Positions 28,258 through 35,941 of a DNA stretch of 64,000 bases are shown here, piece by piece. Source of the DNA: Albidovulum sp. Lineage in GTDB: Bacteria > Pseudomonadota > Alphaproteobacteria > Rhodobacterales > Rhodobacteraceae. The stretch's first letter is position 1, and each line of letters opens with the position of its first letter. The translations under genes and the position numbers were made by a program. The stretch covers positions 65,367-129,366 of the forward strand of contig JAUQYA010000086.1 in assembly GCA_030837785.1 (NCBI GenBank), in the 5' to 3' direction. Below the pieces are notes generated by a model. It was not told the DNA's origin, made no database searches, and saw nothing but the letters and a program-made list of their open reading frames with translations.

Positions 28258-28997
28258 GACGCCCCTCCGTCATGGAACGGCAGCACGGTGGCGAGGCGCG
28301 CCCGCGCGCGCTCGGCCATCTCGGGGTCGATCTCGCAGCCGATATAGCGCCGGCCGGAGAGCCGACAGGCTTCCCCGGCCGCGCCGGAACCGGCGAACCA
28401 GTCGCCGACCAGACCGCCTTCCGGGCAGCTCGTGCGGATCAGGATTTCCAGCAGCGCCGACGGTTTCTCGGTCGGATGGATGGCGCGGCCATGGCAGTTG
28501 CGCAGGTGGATGACCGAGCGCATGAGGCGTGGCCCGCCGTCATGGCTGACGTAGTGGTCGGCATCGATCTGGCCGGTATGGGGCGGACGCTGCTTGCGCC
28601 GCACGGTGCGCGCCGTCGCGTCGGGCGTGGTCTGAACATCGTTGTAGATGTCGCGCCAGGCGGTCTCGGCCGGGTAGAACTGGACGGCCAGCTCATGCAC
28701 CCGCTTGAAGCGGTCGGCATGGAAGCCGGTGCCGTTCTGCTTCTCCCAGATGATCTCCTGCGCGATCCGCAGGCCCGCGTCGGGGAAACGGTCGGCGGTG
28801 GCCATGAAGCTGCGCAGCGAACCGAAGACCCACAGCGAGCCGGTCGGCTTGAGGGCGGTGCGCGCCAGCGCGACCCAGCCCTCGACACGCCGGTCCCAGG
28901 CGAGCGAGGTGTCGCCATAGGGCGGATCGGCGAGGATCATGTCGTAGGGTGCGTGCCAGGGCATCAGTTCGCGGCAGTCGCCGGTCAGGATCGTCAT
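28254..28997 (-). CDS. site-specific DNA methyltransferase, beta-type order
   Basis: A 247-residue methylase. Catalytic motif IV ADPPYGDTSLAWD (residues 23-35) comes before the SAM motif I GDWFAGSGAAGEAC (near residue 200), the beta-class order of CcrM/HinfI-type enzymes. HPTEKPSALLE is the conserved segment before motif I. No restriction partner is nearby, so it is an orphan that could guard element DNA or gate replication. The true start is 28997 (ATGA overlap with parA); a longer frame on this strand is the parA shadow. Confidence 0.9.
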   Translation of the reverse strand: MTILTGDCRELMPWHAPYDMILADPPYGDTSLAWDRRVEGWVALARTALKPTGSLWVFGSLRSFMATADRFPDAGLRIAQEIIWEKQNGTGFHADRFKRVHELAVQFYPAETAWRDIYNDVQTTPDATARTVRRKQRPPHTGQIDADHYVSHDGGPRLMRSVIHLRNCHGRAIHPTEKPSALLEILIRTSCPEGGLVGDWFAGSGAAGEACRLSGRRYIGCEIDPEMAERARARLATVLPFHDGGAS

Positions 28998-29647
28998 GCC
29001 GATGCCCTTCCGATGCGCAGCCGCCCGATCTCGGCGACCAGAGCGGAGATCTCGCGCGCGGCGGGTGATCGAAGGTCGATTTCGCTGGCGAGCCGTCCGG
29101 TCTGCGCGGCGTCGGCGAAGACGACGCGCTGACCGATGGCGCTGGCGAGCAGCGGAGGATCGTGGTCCGCCAGCGTCTCGGCCGTCTCGCGGGCAATGAC
29201 GGTGCGGGCGCCACAGCGATTGAGGACGAAGCGGGCGACGAGTTGCGGGCGATAGATGCGAGCCTCCGCAAGGAGCGCGAGCATCTCGGCGGAGGCCCAG
29301 CCGTCGAACGGCGATGGCTGCACCGGGATCAGCACGAGATCGGTGGCGAGCAGCGCGGAGCGCATGAGGCCTGCGACACGCGGAGGCCCGTCGATGACGA
29401 TATGATCGGCATCGCGGGCGAGTTCGGGCGCTTCGCGGTGCAGCGTATCGCGCGCCAGGCCGACAACGCCGAACAGGCGGGGCAGGCCCTCGCGCGCGCG
29501 TTGCTGCGACCAATCGAGGGCGGAGCCTTGTGGATCGGCATCAACGAGGGTGACGCGCTTGCCATGCCGCGCCAGTTCACCGGCGAGATGCAGCGCCAGT
29601 GTCGTCTTGCCGACGCCACCCTTCTGATTGAGGAGAGCGATGATCAT
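28994..29647 (-). CDS. parA: ParA partition ATPase
   Basis: A 217-residue short ParA/MinD-type ATPase with the deviant Walker A NQKGGVGKTTLALHLA (residues 7-22), Walker A' VTLVDADPQGSALDW and Walker B HIVIDGPP. It lacks an N-terminal HTH, so it is the small type that relies on a separate DNA-binding partner. It would segregate the excised circular form, alongside the ParB at 45381-47534. ATGA overlaps with repA and the methylase. Confidence 0.92.
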   Translation of the reverse strand: MIIALLNQKGGVGKTTLALHLAGELARHGKRVTLVDADPQGSALDWSQQRAREGLPRLFGVVGLARDTLHREAPELARDADHIVIDGPPRVAGLMRSALLATDLVLIPVQPSPFDGWASAEMLALLAEARIYRPQLVARFVLNRCGARTVIARETAETLADHDPPLLASAIGQRVVFADAAQTGRLASEIDLRSPAAREISALVAEIGRLRIGRASA

Positions 29648-30807
29648 CGGCGCCCTCCCCTCGGATCGAGAGGCAGGCGGGGCGTGTCTGGATCTTCAGA
29701 AGCCTCAGCCTCGCCTCGATCAGGCGATGACGGGGCGACGGATGCCCTTTTCTTCGCGGCTATGCTGAGGCTTCTGGCGGTGTCGCGGATGAGGTTTTCC
29801 ACATCGCGCGCACGCTCTTCAAGGTTAGAGTCTATGTTAGACTCTAAGTTAAGGGCGAGATTTCTTAAATGACTTCCGGAGGTTAAGCCAGGTTTCGGTT
29901 CCTGATAGCACGAGCCTCGGGTTCCCGATAGCACGATAGTCCGGGTTCCCGATAGCACGAGGCCGTCCACAGGTTTTCCACAGGGCGCGACTGGCTCGAA
30001 GGCCAGCAGCATCCGCCCGCCGACCTCGGCTTCGAGAAAGAGCGAATAGCCGGGCAGAGGCTGGCGCCGGATGATGTCGCGCAGTTCGAAGGCGAAGCGT
30101 TTGAAGGGCGACAGGCTGCCGGATTTCTGGTGAAGGTGATGGAAGTCAAAGCGCCAACCATCGCGTTGGTGGCCGCCGTGCTTGCGCACCAGACGATAAA
30201 GCCATCGGTCGAGACCGCCGGTCAGGTCGAAATAGGTCCGGTCGATGGTCAGCACGAGGGCATCGTCGAGGACGGCCTGGTAGAACCAGTCCGGCACGAT
30301 CATCTCGATGCCATCGGGACGACCGTTGCGATCGGTGCGCTCCTGCCATTCGTTGATCCAAGAAAAACGGTGCCGGCGCCCTTCGGCCGGTTGCCGGATC
30401 GAGGTGGAAATCGTGGTGGATTGCAGCCGGTCGAGGGCTGCTTTCAGGCGCTGATAGTCGCGAAGCGACGTGCCGCGCCCGACGTAGGTGAGGATCTCAT
30501 AGGGGGTGGCAGCCATCAGCCGGGAGGTGCGAAGCCCGGCATCGCGGGCTTCGACGATCTGGCTCGCTGCCCAAATGAGGATATCCGCATCCCAGATCGT
30601 GGCCATGCCATGATCGGGAACGGCTTCGACCCGGATAGTCACATTGCCGGCGGCGAAGTCGATCGGCGCGATGCGCTTCGACTTGGCGAGGGAGAAGAAG
30701 GGATAGGCCATGAGATCCTGCGCGTCTCGTGGCGCGAAGTCGCCAGGGAGCGCCCTGAACAGGTCGAGCTGCCCGCGCTCGGAAAGGGATCGACGCCGCA
30801 CCGCCAT
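29644..30807 (-). CDS. repA: RepA-type replication initiator
   Basis: A 387-residue initiator of the RPA (PF10134) family. Key segments: DLMAYPFFSLAKSKR, YEILTYVGRGTSLRDYQRLK, FSWINEWQERTDRNG and HLHQKSGSLSPFKRFAFELR; the body is a pair of winged helices that bind iterons. It would allow transient replication of the excised element. Three DNA repeats lie inside the coding sequence near the 3' end. Length is normal for the family. The ATG at 30807 lacks a strong ribosome site. Confidence 0.9.
   Translation of the reverse strand: MAVRRRSLSERGQLDLFRALPGDFAPRDAQDLMAYPFFSLAKSKRIAPIDFAAGNVTIRVEAVPDHGMATIWDADILIWAASQIVEARDAGLRTSRLMAATPYEILTYVGRGTSLRDYQRLKAALDRLQSTTISTSIRQPAEGRRHRFSWINEWQERTDRNGRPDGIEMIVPDWFYQAVLDDALVLTIDRTYFDLTGGLDRWLYRLVRKHGGHQRDGWRFDFHHLHQKSGSLSPFKRFAFELRDIIRRQPLPGYSLFLEAEVGGRMLLAFEPVAPCGKPVDGLVLSGTRTIVLSGTRGSCYQEPKPGLTSGSHLRNLALNLESNIDSNLEERARDVENLIRDTARSLSIAAKKRASVAPSSPDRGEAEASEDPDTPRLPLDPRGGRR
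29897..29960 (-). repeat. three iteron-like repeats inside repA
   Basis: The 17-mer TCGTGCTATCGGGAACC (minus strand) occurs at 29944-29960 and 29920-29936, and as TCGTGCTATCAGGAACC at 29897-29913. The spacing is 24 then 23 bases, so the third copy is read in another frame (VLSGTR, VLSGTR, then SCYQEP). Conservation of the DNA rather than of the peptide points to a protein-binding site, probably for RepA. Confidence 0.75.
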
Positions 30808-30825
30808 GAAGGAAACCGCGAGCCT

Positions 30826-31107
30826 TCAGCGTGCGTAGCGTCCGGCCTGCGGACCGGACGGAAGAGCGTGACGCTTGGCCGGCAACACGGAGCCGCGCGG
30901 ATCGGAGGTGGACGTCACCGCACCGCGCTCGGTCCAGGCGTCGAGATCGTCGATGGCATAGACGACGCGCCCGCCGAGCTTGCGGTAGGCGGGGCCCGTG
31001 CCGTAGGTCCGGTGCTTTTCCAGCGTGCGTGCCGAGAGGCTGAGATAGGTCGCGGCCTCCTTGGTGCGCAGGAAGCGCGGCGGCAGGACGACAGGTTCGT
31101 GCGGCAT
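30826..31107 (-). CDS. AlpA/excisionase-like helix-turn-helix protein
   Basis: A 93-residue protein with an MerR-like winged helix: FLRTKEAATYLSLSARTLEK then YRKLGGRVVYAIDDLDAWTE. This is the AlpA/excisionase class. It begins the maintenance operon, 18 bases before repA. It may regulate repA or assist excision by the serine recombinase. The start at 31107 is preferred to an upstream start that lacks family features. Confidence 0.88.
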   Translation of the reverse strand: MPHEPVVLPPRFLRTKEAATYLSLSARTLEKHRTYGTGPAYRKLGGRVVYAIDDLDAWTERGAVTSTSDPRGSVLPAKRHALPSGPQAGRYAR

Positions 31108-31248
31108 GAAACGGGCCTCCGTGGCGTTGGGACGGCCGCTGCGGATCAGCGGCGGGACAACGACCACGGTGGCGAAGAAGAAGAGGCGAGTTGCAGGGCG
31201 AAGTTGGGGGGTATCGAAATCGCCCACCATTCGGGGTGCAAAATTGCG

Positions 31249-32023
31249 TTAGCGTGGGCGGCGATGACGCAGGAGTTTTCGATAACCGCCCGCAACCATG
31301 GAACGGGCATCGCGCAGGAGCGCCTTGATGGCGTGGCGGGCCGAGGATGCCTGCCATTCGTCACGGTCGAGTCGGCCGGTGTTCAGGATGATCTGAGCGA
31401 TTTCCTGCTGCGTCGCACCAGCCCGGAATCCGTCGAAGGCTCGCAGCATTCGTCGCAGCCGTGTGCGCTGCAGACGGGTCAGGCGCGTGTCCGGTGGAAT
31501 CGCGCGGCCATGCAAAGCCGAGAGGAATCGGCGAATGGCCTCGATCCGGTCGAAGCCGTCGAGATCCAGCGGCACGACAGCGACGGCGATAGAGCCCTCT
31601 TCAATGGCGCAGTCAAGGATCTGGAGATTCTGCCCGTTACCGAGAGCGAAGCGGTATTCTGCACCGGCATCGCCTACAGGAGAATGAAAGCGACGCCAGG
31701 TTGCGACCGGGCCGTGCTCAATGCCGTCACCAAGATCCACAGGGGCTTCGGTCAGAACGACAACGCTCGTGTCTTCCTGTGGAAGCCAGAAGACCGGGGC
31801 ATCAGGGGGTGGTGTCAGGGGGTCGACGGGGAAATCGCAATCCCCACCGCCGCCGGATTAGATCCGTCAGCGTGGTGAGGTCTCCATGGCCGGCCACCGA
31901 GGCTTCAAAATCCGCATCATAGGCCTCGTTGCGGCGAAGCCATTCCCAGGCCAGATCGGATGCAGCCAGCGCATCCAGATGGTCATATTCCGAAGAGCGC
32001 CATGTCGAGGCGTCTGGTGTCAT
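31249..32023 (-). pseudogene. DUF6499-DUF2285 regulator split by a +1 frameshift
   Basis: Two frames on the minus strand form one usual protein. 32023-31802 gives the DUF6499 part (MTPDASTWRSSEYDHLDALA, ending LRRRWGLRFP-like), and 31740 or earlier to 31249 gives DUF2285 (RLQRTRLRRMLRAFDGFRAG). At 31828-31834 (minus strand TTTCCCC) one base too many shifts the frame; skipping one C restores LRFPVDPLTPPPDAPVFW across the join, exactly as expected for the intact family. Either the gene is broken, the base is a sequencing error, or CCC-C causes programmed +1 slippage. The family belongs to ICE regulation, and in Mesorhizobium a frameshifted activator controls transfer, which makes the third option worth testing. 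Confidence 0.75.
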
Positions 32024-32112
32024 CGTGGCCTCCCGAGCTTCACTCCAAGATGTCGTAAAGCCCCACGATTCCCGCTTCGGTTGAGCTGAGGAAGTCAGGG
32101 GGAAGTCAACAG

Positions 32113-32133
32113 GTGATGCGTTTCACGCATCAC
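32113..32133. promoter_or_regulatory. 8-base inverted repeat before the DUF6499 gene
   Basis: GTGATGCG-TTTCA-CGCATCAC is a perfect inverted repeat that overlaps the stop codon of the next gene upstream. On the minus strand TTGACT follows 3 bases later and could be a -35 for the DUF6499 gene. It is a candidate operator; there is no T-run for a terminator. Confidence 0.5.
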
Positions 32134-32414
32134 GATGATGTCTTCCGCTGGCTTTCGCGGACCAGTTCGCGATAGCCGCGCTCTGTCATCCAATGCGCGC
32201 GGGCGAGGTGCGCGTCGTGTATGGAACGGCAGCGTTCGGGATCGAGGGCGGGATCAAGGCCGAAGAGAATATGCACGGCCTCGCGCCAGTCAGCGCCATC
32301 GCGCTCGGCATCAAGCAGCCGCATATAGAGTTTCATGTGCTCGCGATCATAGGATGTGAGCACTTCGCTGGACGGTGGCCCGTCCAGAAACGTTTGCGTC
32401 GCCTGTCCCATCAT
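32130..32414 (-). CDS. small conserved ICE protein, function unknown
   Basis: A 94-residue acidic protein (MMGQATQTFLDGPPSSEVLT; later LYMRLLDAERDGADW and HDAHLARAHWMTERGYREL). I recognise it as a regular neighbour of DUF6499-DUF2285 genes in this ICE family but cannot give a function. Its mostly helical composition and position among regulators suggest a role in control. The start codons at 32414 and 32411 are equally possible. Confidence 0.75.
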   Translation of the reverse strand: MMGQATQTFLDGPPSSEVLTSYDREHMKLYMRLLDAERDGADWREAVHILFGLDPALDPERCRSIHDAHLARAHWMTERGYRELVRESQRKTSS

Positions 32415-32497
32415 TCTCTCACATTCGCGCGTTAACTATCCCCATGAGAGGTAGCTATCTTCTTTGACAAGGGTTGGACGTCACATGATCCGCGCCG

Positions 32498-32746
32498 CTA
32501 TCTTTGGGCGTCGGTCCTGTCGTGCAGGAGCAACACCCCCTCGCCCTTGTCCGTAGACAGGAGAACGATGCCGGCTGCTTCGAGTGCGCGTCGCACCTGA
32601 TCACGCGTGGATTCGAACACCTCAAGCCGGTTCTCGGATTCGAGGCGCTTGAGCGCGGTCAATGCGACCTTGGCCTTGTCAGCGAGCGTCTCCTGTGTCC
32701 AACCCAGTAACGCGCGCGCGGCCCGTGATTGTCGGGCGGTGATCAT
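32498..32746 (-). CDS. XRE-type helix-turn-helix regulator
   Basis: An 82-residue protein with a single XRE helix-turn-helix (MITARQSRAARALLGWTQET, then LADKAKVALTALKRLESENR) and a short C-terminal strand region (GIVLLSTDKGEGVLLL). It has a strong ribosome site (GGGAGG). A 16-base palindrome covers the start codon, which suggests self-repression. It heads the block of minus-strand regulators. Confidence 0.88.
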   Translation of the reverse strand: MITARQSRAARALLGWTQETLADKAKVALTALKRLESENRLEVFESTRDQVRRALEAAGIVLLSTDKGEGVLLLHDRTDAQR

Positions 32747-32755
32747 ACATGATCA
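32740..32755. promoter_or_regulatory. palindrome over the XRE start codon
   Basis: TGATCAT-AC-ATGATCA: seven-base arms with a two-base centre, covering the ribosome site edge and the ATG (32744-32746). Likely operator of the XRE protein, acting on transcription or directly on initiation. Confidence 0.6.
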
Positions 32756-32789
32756 CCTCCCATTCCGACCTGCACGCACTCCAGAACTA

Positions 32790-32804
32790 CGACTAGAATA
32801 GTCG
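32790..32804. promoter_or_regulatory. 15-base palindrome upstream of the XRE gene
   Basis: CGACTA-GAA-TAGTCG is a perfect palindrome 44 bases before the XRE start. It differs in sequence from the palindrome at 32740, so a second regulator may act here. Confidence 0.55.
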
Positions 32805-33072
32805 CTCTACGATCAAATGCCACCCGAAATCTGCGCGGAACCGCCTTTCTCTGCGAGGTTTCGCCTCGTCGTCTGAAATCTGATTCGGTCGCCGGGAAGC
32901 GCGGTCTTCGACACTTTGAAAAACCGAAGCTACCGAAACAAAAAGCGATCCCGGTTTTTGGGAACGATCCGATGCTCCAACAAGGAAATCGGAACGTCGG
33001 TGCGCAAGACCGCATGGCGGCTGCCTGAAATTTCGTGCCGAAGCGGCGGGTGTGATCCGGTGCGAACATAAG
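32805..33072. other. non-coding gap between XRE and ssb
   Basis: Apart from the palindromes just described and the ssb terminator to its right, I see no gene or repeat. A 108-residue minus-strand frame exists, but it is rich in Phe, Cys and Arg and has no ribosome site. Confidence 0.5.
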
Positions 33073-33098
33073 AAAACCCGGCGGCTTGCGCCGCCGGG
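33073..33098 (-). terminator. ssb terminator
   Basis: CCCGGCGGC-TTGC-GCCGCCGGG (33077-33098), followed on the minus strand by TTTT (33076-33073). This is a standard intrinsic terminator 15 bases after the ssb stop. A near copy stands at 34178-34203 in the opposite direction. Confidence 0.88.
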
Positions 33099-33113
33099 CT
33101 CCGGGCGTCCCGC

Positions 33114-33515
33114 TCAGAACGGGATGTCATCGTCGTCGATGAACTTGCCGTCGTCGTTCTCGGTCTGCTTCGCCCGGCTCAGGAAATCCACCGTCTCGGC
33201 GATGATCTCGCAGCCGTAGCGGTCGATCCCGGCGGCGTCGGTCCACTTCGTGTAGTGGATACGGCCGCGAACCAGAACCTTCATGCCCTTTTCGCAATGC
33301 TGCTGGACCGTCTTGCCGAGGCCGTTGAAGCAGGTGATGCGGTGCCATTCCGTGTCCTGGACCCGATAGCCGTTCTCGTCGCGCAGGACGCGGCCTTCCG
33401 AGTAGCGGGGGCGCGAGGTGGCCAGGGTGAAGTGGGTGATGCTGGTGCCGCCCTGGGTGGTACGGGTTTCGGGGGTCTGACCGATGTTGCCGGCGAGGAT
33501 GACGATGTTCTGCAT
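33114..33515 (-). CDS. ssb: single-stranded DNA-binding protein
   Basis: A 133-residue SSB with one OB fold (MQNIVILAGNIGQTPETRTT; later WHRITCFNGLGKTVQQHCEK) and the conserved acidic tip DDDDIPF that recruits partner proteins. It would coat the transferred strand in the recipient. Start MQNIVIL at 33515 is preferred; an 18-residue upstream extension runs through the leader hairpin. The leader has CGGAGGGA-CCA-TCCCTCCG (33535-33553). A decayed copy of this gene, leader and terminator lies head-to-head at 33685-34203. Confidence 0.95.
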   Translation of the reverse strand: MQNIVILAGNIGQTPETRTTQGGTSITHFTLATSRPRYSEGRVLRDENGYRVQDTEWHRITCFNGLGKTVQQHCEKGMKVLVRGRIHYTKWTDAAGIDRYGCEIIAETVDFLSRAKQTENDDGKFIDDDDIPF

Positions 33516-33600
33516 TGTAAGTCTCCGTTGCTCCTCGGAGGGACCATCCCTCCGACGAGACCCGGCCAAGGCCGTCGGGAGACTCCCGCAACTGCGGCCC

Positions 33601-33656
33601 TTGGGCGGCAGCTTGCCCCCAAGGCCCGGAGTGGGGCGGGCAGCCGCGCTTGCGCG
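33601..33656. repeat. GC-rich hairpins at the centre of the ssb inverted duplication
   Basis: Between ssb and its inverted copy lie two local hairpins: one with arms CCTTGGG and CCCCCAAGG, and GCCGCGC-TT-GCGCGGC at about 33641-33656. They form the centre of the large inverted duplication. Confidence 0.5.
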
Positions 33657-33684
33657 GCAACACGGTCCGGAGCCGCGGGGGTTG

Positions 33685-34203
33685 CTGGTGGAAACCGAAC
33701 GGACTTAGGGGATCAGTCAGGCGGAGGGATTGGTGCTTTCGAGAGCACAAATACGGGGACACACAGCAGAACCATCGTCCTTGCCGGCGACAGCGAACAG
33801 ACAGGCCTCCGAGACCCGAACCATGCGACACAACACCGGCCCACCCGCCCTCTCTTTCCCGGCCGCGCTCGCGATCGCCGCAGGAAGGCTCCGTCGTTCG
33901 GGATGAGAACGAAGCAGCTATCGGGTTTCCGGGCGCGGGAGGGCATTGCCCCGGCTTCGACAGCGGAAGGCCCGGTCCCACTGCATTGCGAGAAGTGGCA
34001 ACGAAAGTGTTCGTGGCTGAACTCCCGGAACGAAGCGCCACTGCTGCCGGAGTTGACCGCTACGGCTGCGGGATTCGTGCCGATGACCGATTTCCAGGCC
34101 GGGCCAAGCAGACCGAGAACGATGGGGGTAAGGACAGCGATGACATGACCGCCCGAGGTTCGAGCAGATACCCGGAGCCCGACGGCGCAAGCCGCCGGGT
34201 TTT
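33685..34203 (+). pseudogene. degenerate inverted copy of ssb with leader and terminator
   Basis: The plus strand repeats the ssb unit in order: a leader piece (CGGAGGGAT at 33722), the start region without an ATG (CAGAACCATCGTCC at 33767), VRDENEA-like and LHCEK-like coding pieces, then GACCGCTACGGCTGCG (34055-34070, 16 identical bases with ssb 33209-33224) and AAGCAGACCGAGAACGA. It ends in the same terminator type (34178-34203, CCCGACGGC-GCAA-GCCGCCGGG then TTTT). Several frameshifts prevent an SSB product. It faces the real gene head-to-head. Confidence 0.85.
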
Positions 34204-34235
34204 CCCCTTGGAAGCGGAAGATCGCAAACGCCGTT

Positions 34236-34652
34236 TCAGCGCGAGAACACCGACTCGCCGAGGGCGTTCAGATTGACGACGGCCGAGACGCCGATGACAA
34301 GGCCGCCAATGCCGCCGAGCAGATTGAGGACAAGGACCGAGTCGATGGCGTTCTTCGTGATGCCATAGACAAGCGCATAGCCCGCGATGACGGCGGGCAC
34401 CGCGAAGAGACCGAGCGCGATGAGGCGCAGGAACGGGTTTTTGGCGAAGCCAAGAACCGCGATCACCAGCGCGATCGACAGCAGGGCGGCGCCAGCAGCA
34501 CTGAGGCCCGACATCAGGACGCCCGCTTCCGCGCCCCAGGCATACTGAGCGGCGGTAATGGCGGCCATAACGGGCAAGGCATAGATCGCGAGATTGAAGG
34601 CAATCACGCAAGCCGTGATGGTGAGCGAGATGGCGAGCAGGATCAGCGTCAT
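34236..34652 (-). CDS. four-helix membrane protein, unknown function
   Basis: A 138-residue, very hydrophobic protein with about four membrane helices, including MTLILLAISLTITACVIAFN, IALVIAVLGFAKNP and LIALGLFAVPAVIAGYALVY. GGAGGT precedes the ATG. I do not recognise the family. It lies in the leading-region block between ssb and the DUF2493 gene and could be a surface-exclusion or anti-defence protein, but nothing in the sequence shows that. The gap of 162 bases upstream holds only a GC-rich double hairpin near 34770-34826. Confidence 0.75.
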   Translation of the reverse strand: MTLILLAISLTITACVIAFNLAIYALPVMAAITAAQYAWGAEAGVLMSGLSAAGAALLSIALVIAVLGFAKNPFLRLIALGLFAVPAVIAGYALVYGITKNAIDSVLVLNLLGGIGGLVIGVSAVVNLNALGESVFSR

Positions 34653-34805
34653 GGAAACCTCCGGATGACCAGTTGAGGATCACGACAGGCTGCCGGGAGA
34701 TACGCTCCGCCTGCGACTATGCTGCTTCGCCGGTTCTGCAAGGGTACCTTATCAAAGGCGCGGCCTGTCCCGCTGTCAAGTATCGGCGGCCGAAAGCCGC
34801 CGGGC

Positions 34806-34826
34806 GGCGGCGCTTTACGCGCCGCC
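34806..34826 (-). terminator. hairpin at the end of the DUF2493 gene
   Basis: GGCGGCGC-TTTAC-GCGCCGCC overlaps the stop codon at 34815. A second hairpin (CGGCGGC-CGAAA-GCCGCCG) follows. There is no long T-run. Confidence 0.45.
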
Positions 34827-35750
34827 GTCGAACTTCATGACCGGGATGCCGAGCTTGCGCGCCTTGTCCGCGCAGTTCTCCTGAATCCCGGTACCGGGGA
34901 AGACGAGGACGCCGACCGGCAGGGCGTCCAGCATGGCATCGTTGCGCTTGAACGGCGCGGCTTTGCCATGCTTCGTCCAATCAGGTCTGAAGGCGACCTG
35001 TGGCACCTTGCGGTGATCGGCCCATCGGGAGGCGATCAGTTCGGCCCCCTTCGGCGAGCCGCCGTGCAGCAGCACCATCTCCGGGTGTTTGGTATGGACC
35101 TGATCGAGTTTCGCCCAGATCAGGCGATGGTCGTTGAAGTCGGCGCCGCCGGTCACGGCCACCTTCGGGCCGGCGGGCAGCATCACCTCGGTCTCGGCCC
35201 GGCGTTTCGCGGCCAAAAAGTCTCGGCTGTCGATCAGCGCGGCGGTCAGGTTGCGATGGTTGACCATCGAGCCGGTGCGCGGCCGCCAGGCGGTGCCGGT
35301 GTGGTGCTCGAAAGCCTCGGCGGCGAGATCGCGGAAGAGTTCCATGCTGCTGCGCCGTTCGATCAGCGTCTGCCCCTCGGCCGTGAGGCGTTCGAGTTCG
35401 ACGCTCTTGACCTCGCTGCCGTCCTGTTCCCTCTGCATCCGGCGCTGCGCCTGCTCGTTGTCGTCGAGATCGCGTTCTACCCGGCTGGTGGCGCGGTGGA
35501 AGAGATTGACGGTTCCCCAGAGCAGTTCTTCGAGATCGGGCTCTAAGCGGGTGTCACCGAGCGTCGCTACCAGGGCGTCGAAGATGTCGGTGACGGCGGC
35601 GGCGGCGGTGTTGCCCTCGGGCAGCGGCCGGGGATCGGGTTCGTCCTGGAACGGGCGCCAGCCGTAGAGCTGGAGTTCGGTGAGGGCGTGATCGGTCTGG
35701 GAGGAGGTGTGGACCGGCTCGGCCCCTGCGTATTCGGGATCAATCGTCAT
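34815..35750 (-). CDS. DUF2493 (SLOG-like) domain protein
   Basis: A 311-residue protein. The C-terminal 120 residues hold the DUF2493/YspA domain: KVAVTGGADFNDHRLIWAKL, MVLLHGGSPKGAELIASRWA and VLVFPGTGIQENCADKARKL, a Rossmann-like SLOG fold that binds nucleotides. The N-terminal part is helical (LDDNEQAQRRMQREQDGSE). SLOG domains sense nucleotide signals in many conflict systems. The start at 35750 is chosen from family length; a longer frame runs through the 22-base inverted repeat. An inverted copy of its leader and first codons lies upstream. Confidence 0.85.
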   Translation of the reverse strand: MTIDPEYAGAEPVHTSSQTDHALTELQLYGWRPFQDEPDPRPLPEGNTAAAAVTDIFDALVATLGDTRLEPDLEELLWGTVNLFHRATSRVERDLDDNEQAQRRMQREQDGSEVKSVELERLTAEGQTLIERRSSMELFRDLAAEAFEHHTGTAWRPRTGSMVNHRNLTAALIDSRDFLAAKRRAETEVMLPAGPKVAVTGGADFNDHRLIWAKLDQVHTKHPEMVLLHGGSPKGAELIASRWADHRKVPQVAFRPDWTKHGKAAPFKRNDAMLDALPVGVLVFPGTGIQENCADKARKLGIPVMKFDGGA

Positions 35751-35857
35751 CGGGAGCGTCCTTCGTTCGGGAGACCGCGCCCATCGCGGCCTTCGCAGGC
35801 GTCGAAGCGCACGGGCGGGACGGGTTGGCAGCCCTCGCCCGCTCCGCGAGGGCCTTG

Positions 35858-35941
35858 ATGGCCGGGGGTGGACTATTTTGACTTTCGCGATGCAAAGGCG
35901 GGGCTCGCCCCGCGGGCGGAAAATAGTCCACCCCCGGCCAT
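35858..35941. repeat. 22-base perfect inverted repeat upstream of the DUF2493 gene
   Basis: Positions 35858-35879 and 35920-35941 are perfect reverse complements (inner part GGACTATTTT / AAAATAGTCC). The 40-base loop holds its own GGGGCTCGCCCC stem. A third hairpin, GCCCTCGC-N7-GCGAGGGC, lies at 35831-35853. Similarity between the two sides continues outward, so this is the core of a larger inverted duplication. Confidence 0.9.

Noticed and set aside
28601..28609. GCACGGTGC in the DNA methylase gene (also at 40404-40412) as further oriT palindromes
   Set aside because: Single copies inside coding sequence of a GC-rich genome, without the nick motif; expected by chance.
29897..29960. CRISPR-like repeats
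   Set aside because: Only three 17-base copies with 6-7 base gaps inside a coding region; spacing and length fit iterons, not a CRISPR array.
32743..33069. Minus-strand frame of 108 codons between XRE and ssb
   Set aside because: Phe/Arg/Cys-rich, no ribosome site, no family pattern, and it overlaps operator-like palindromes.
33650..34276. Plus-strand frame of 208 codons beside ssb as a real gene
   Set aside because: It is the decayed mirror copy of ssb read through frameshifts; composition is Arg/Pro-rich and no start signal is present.
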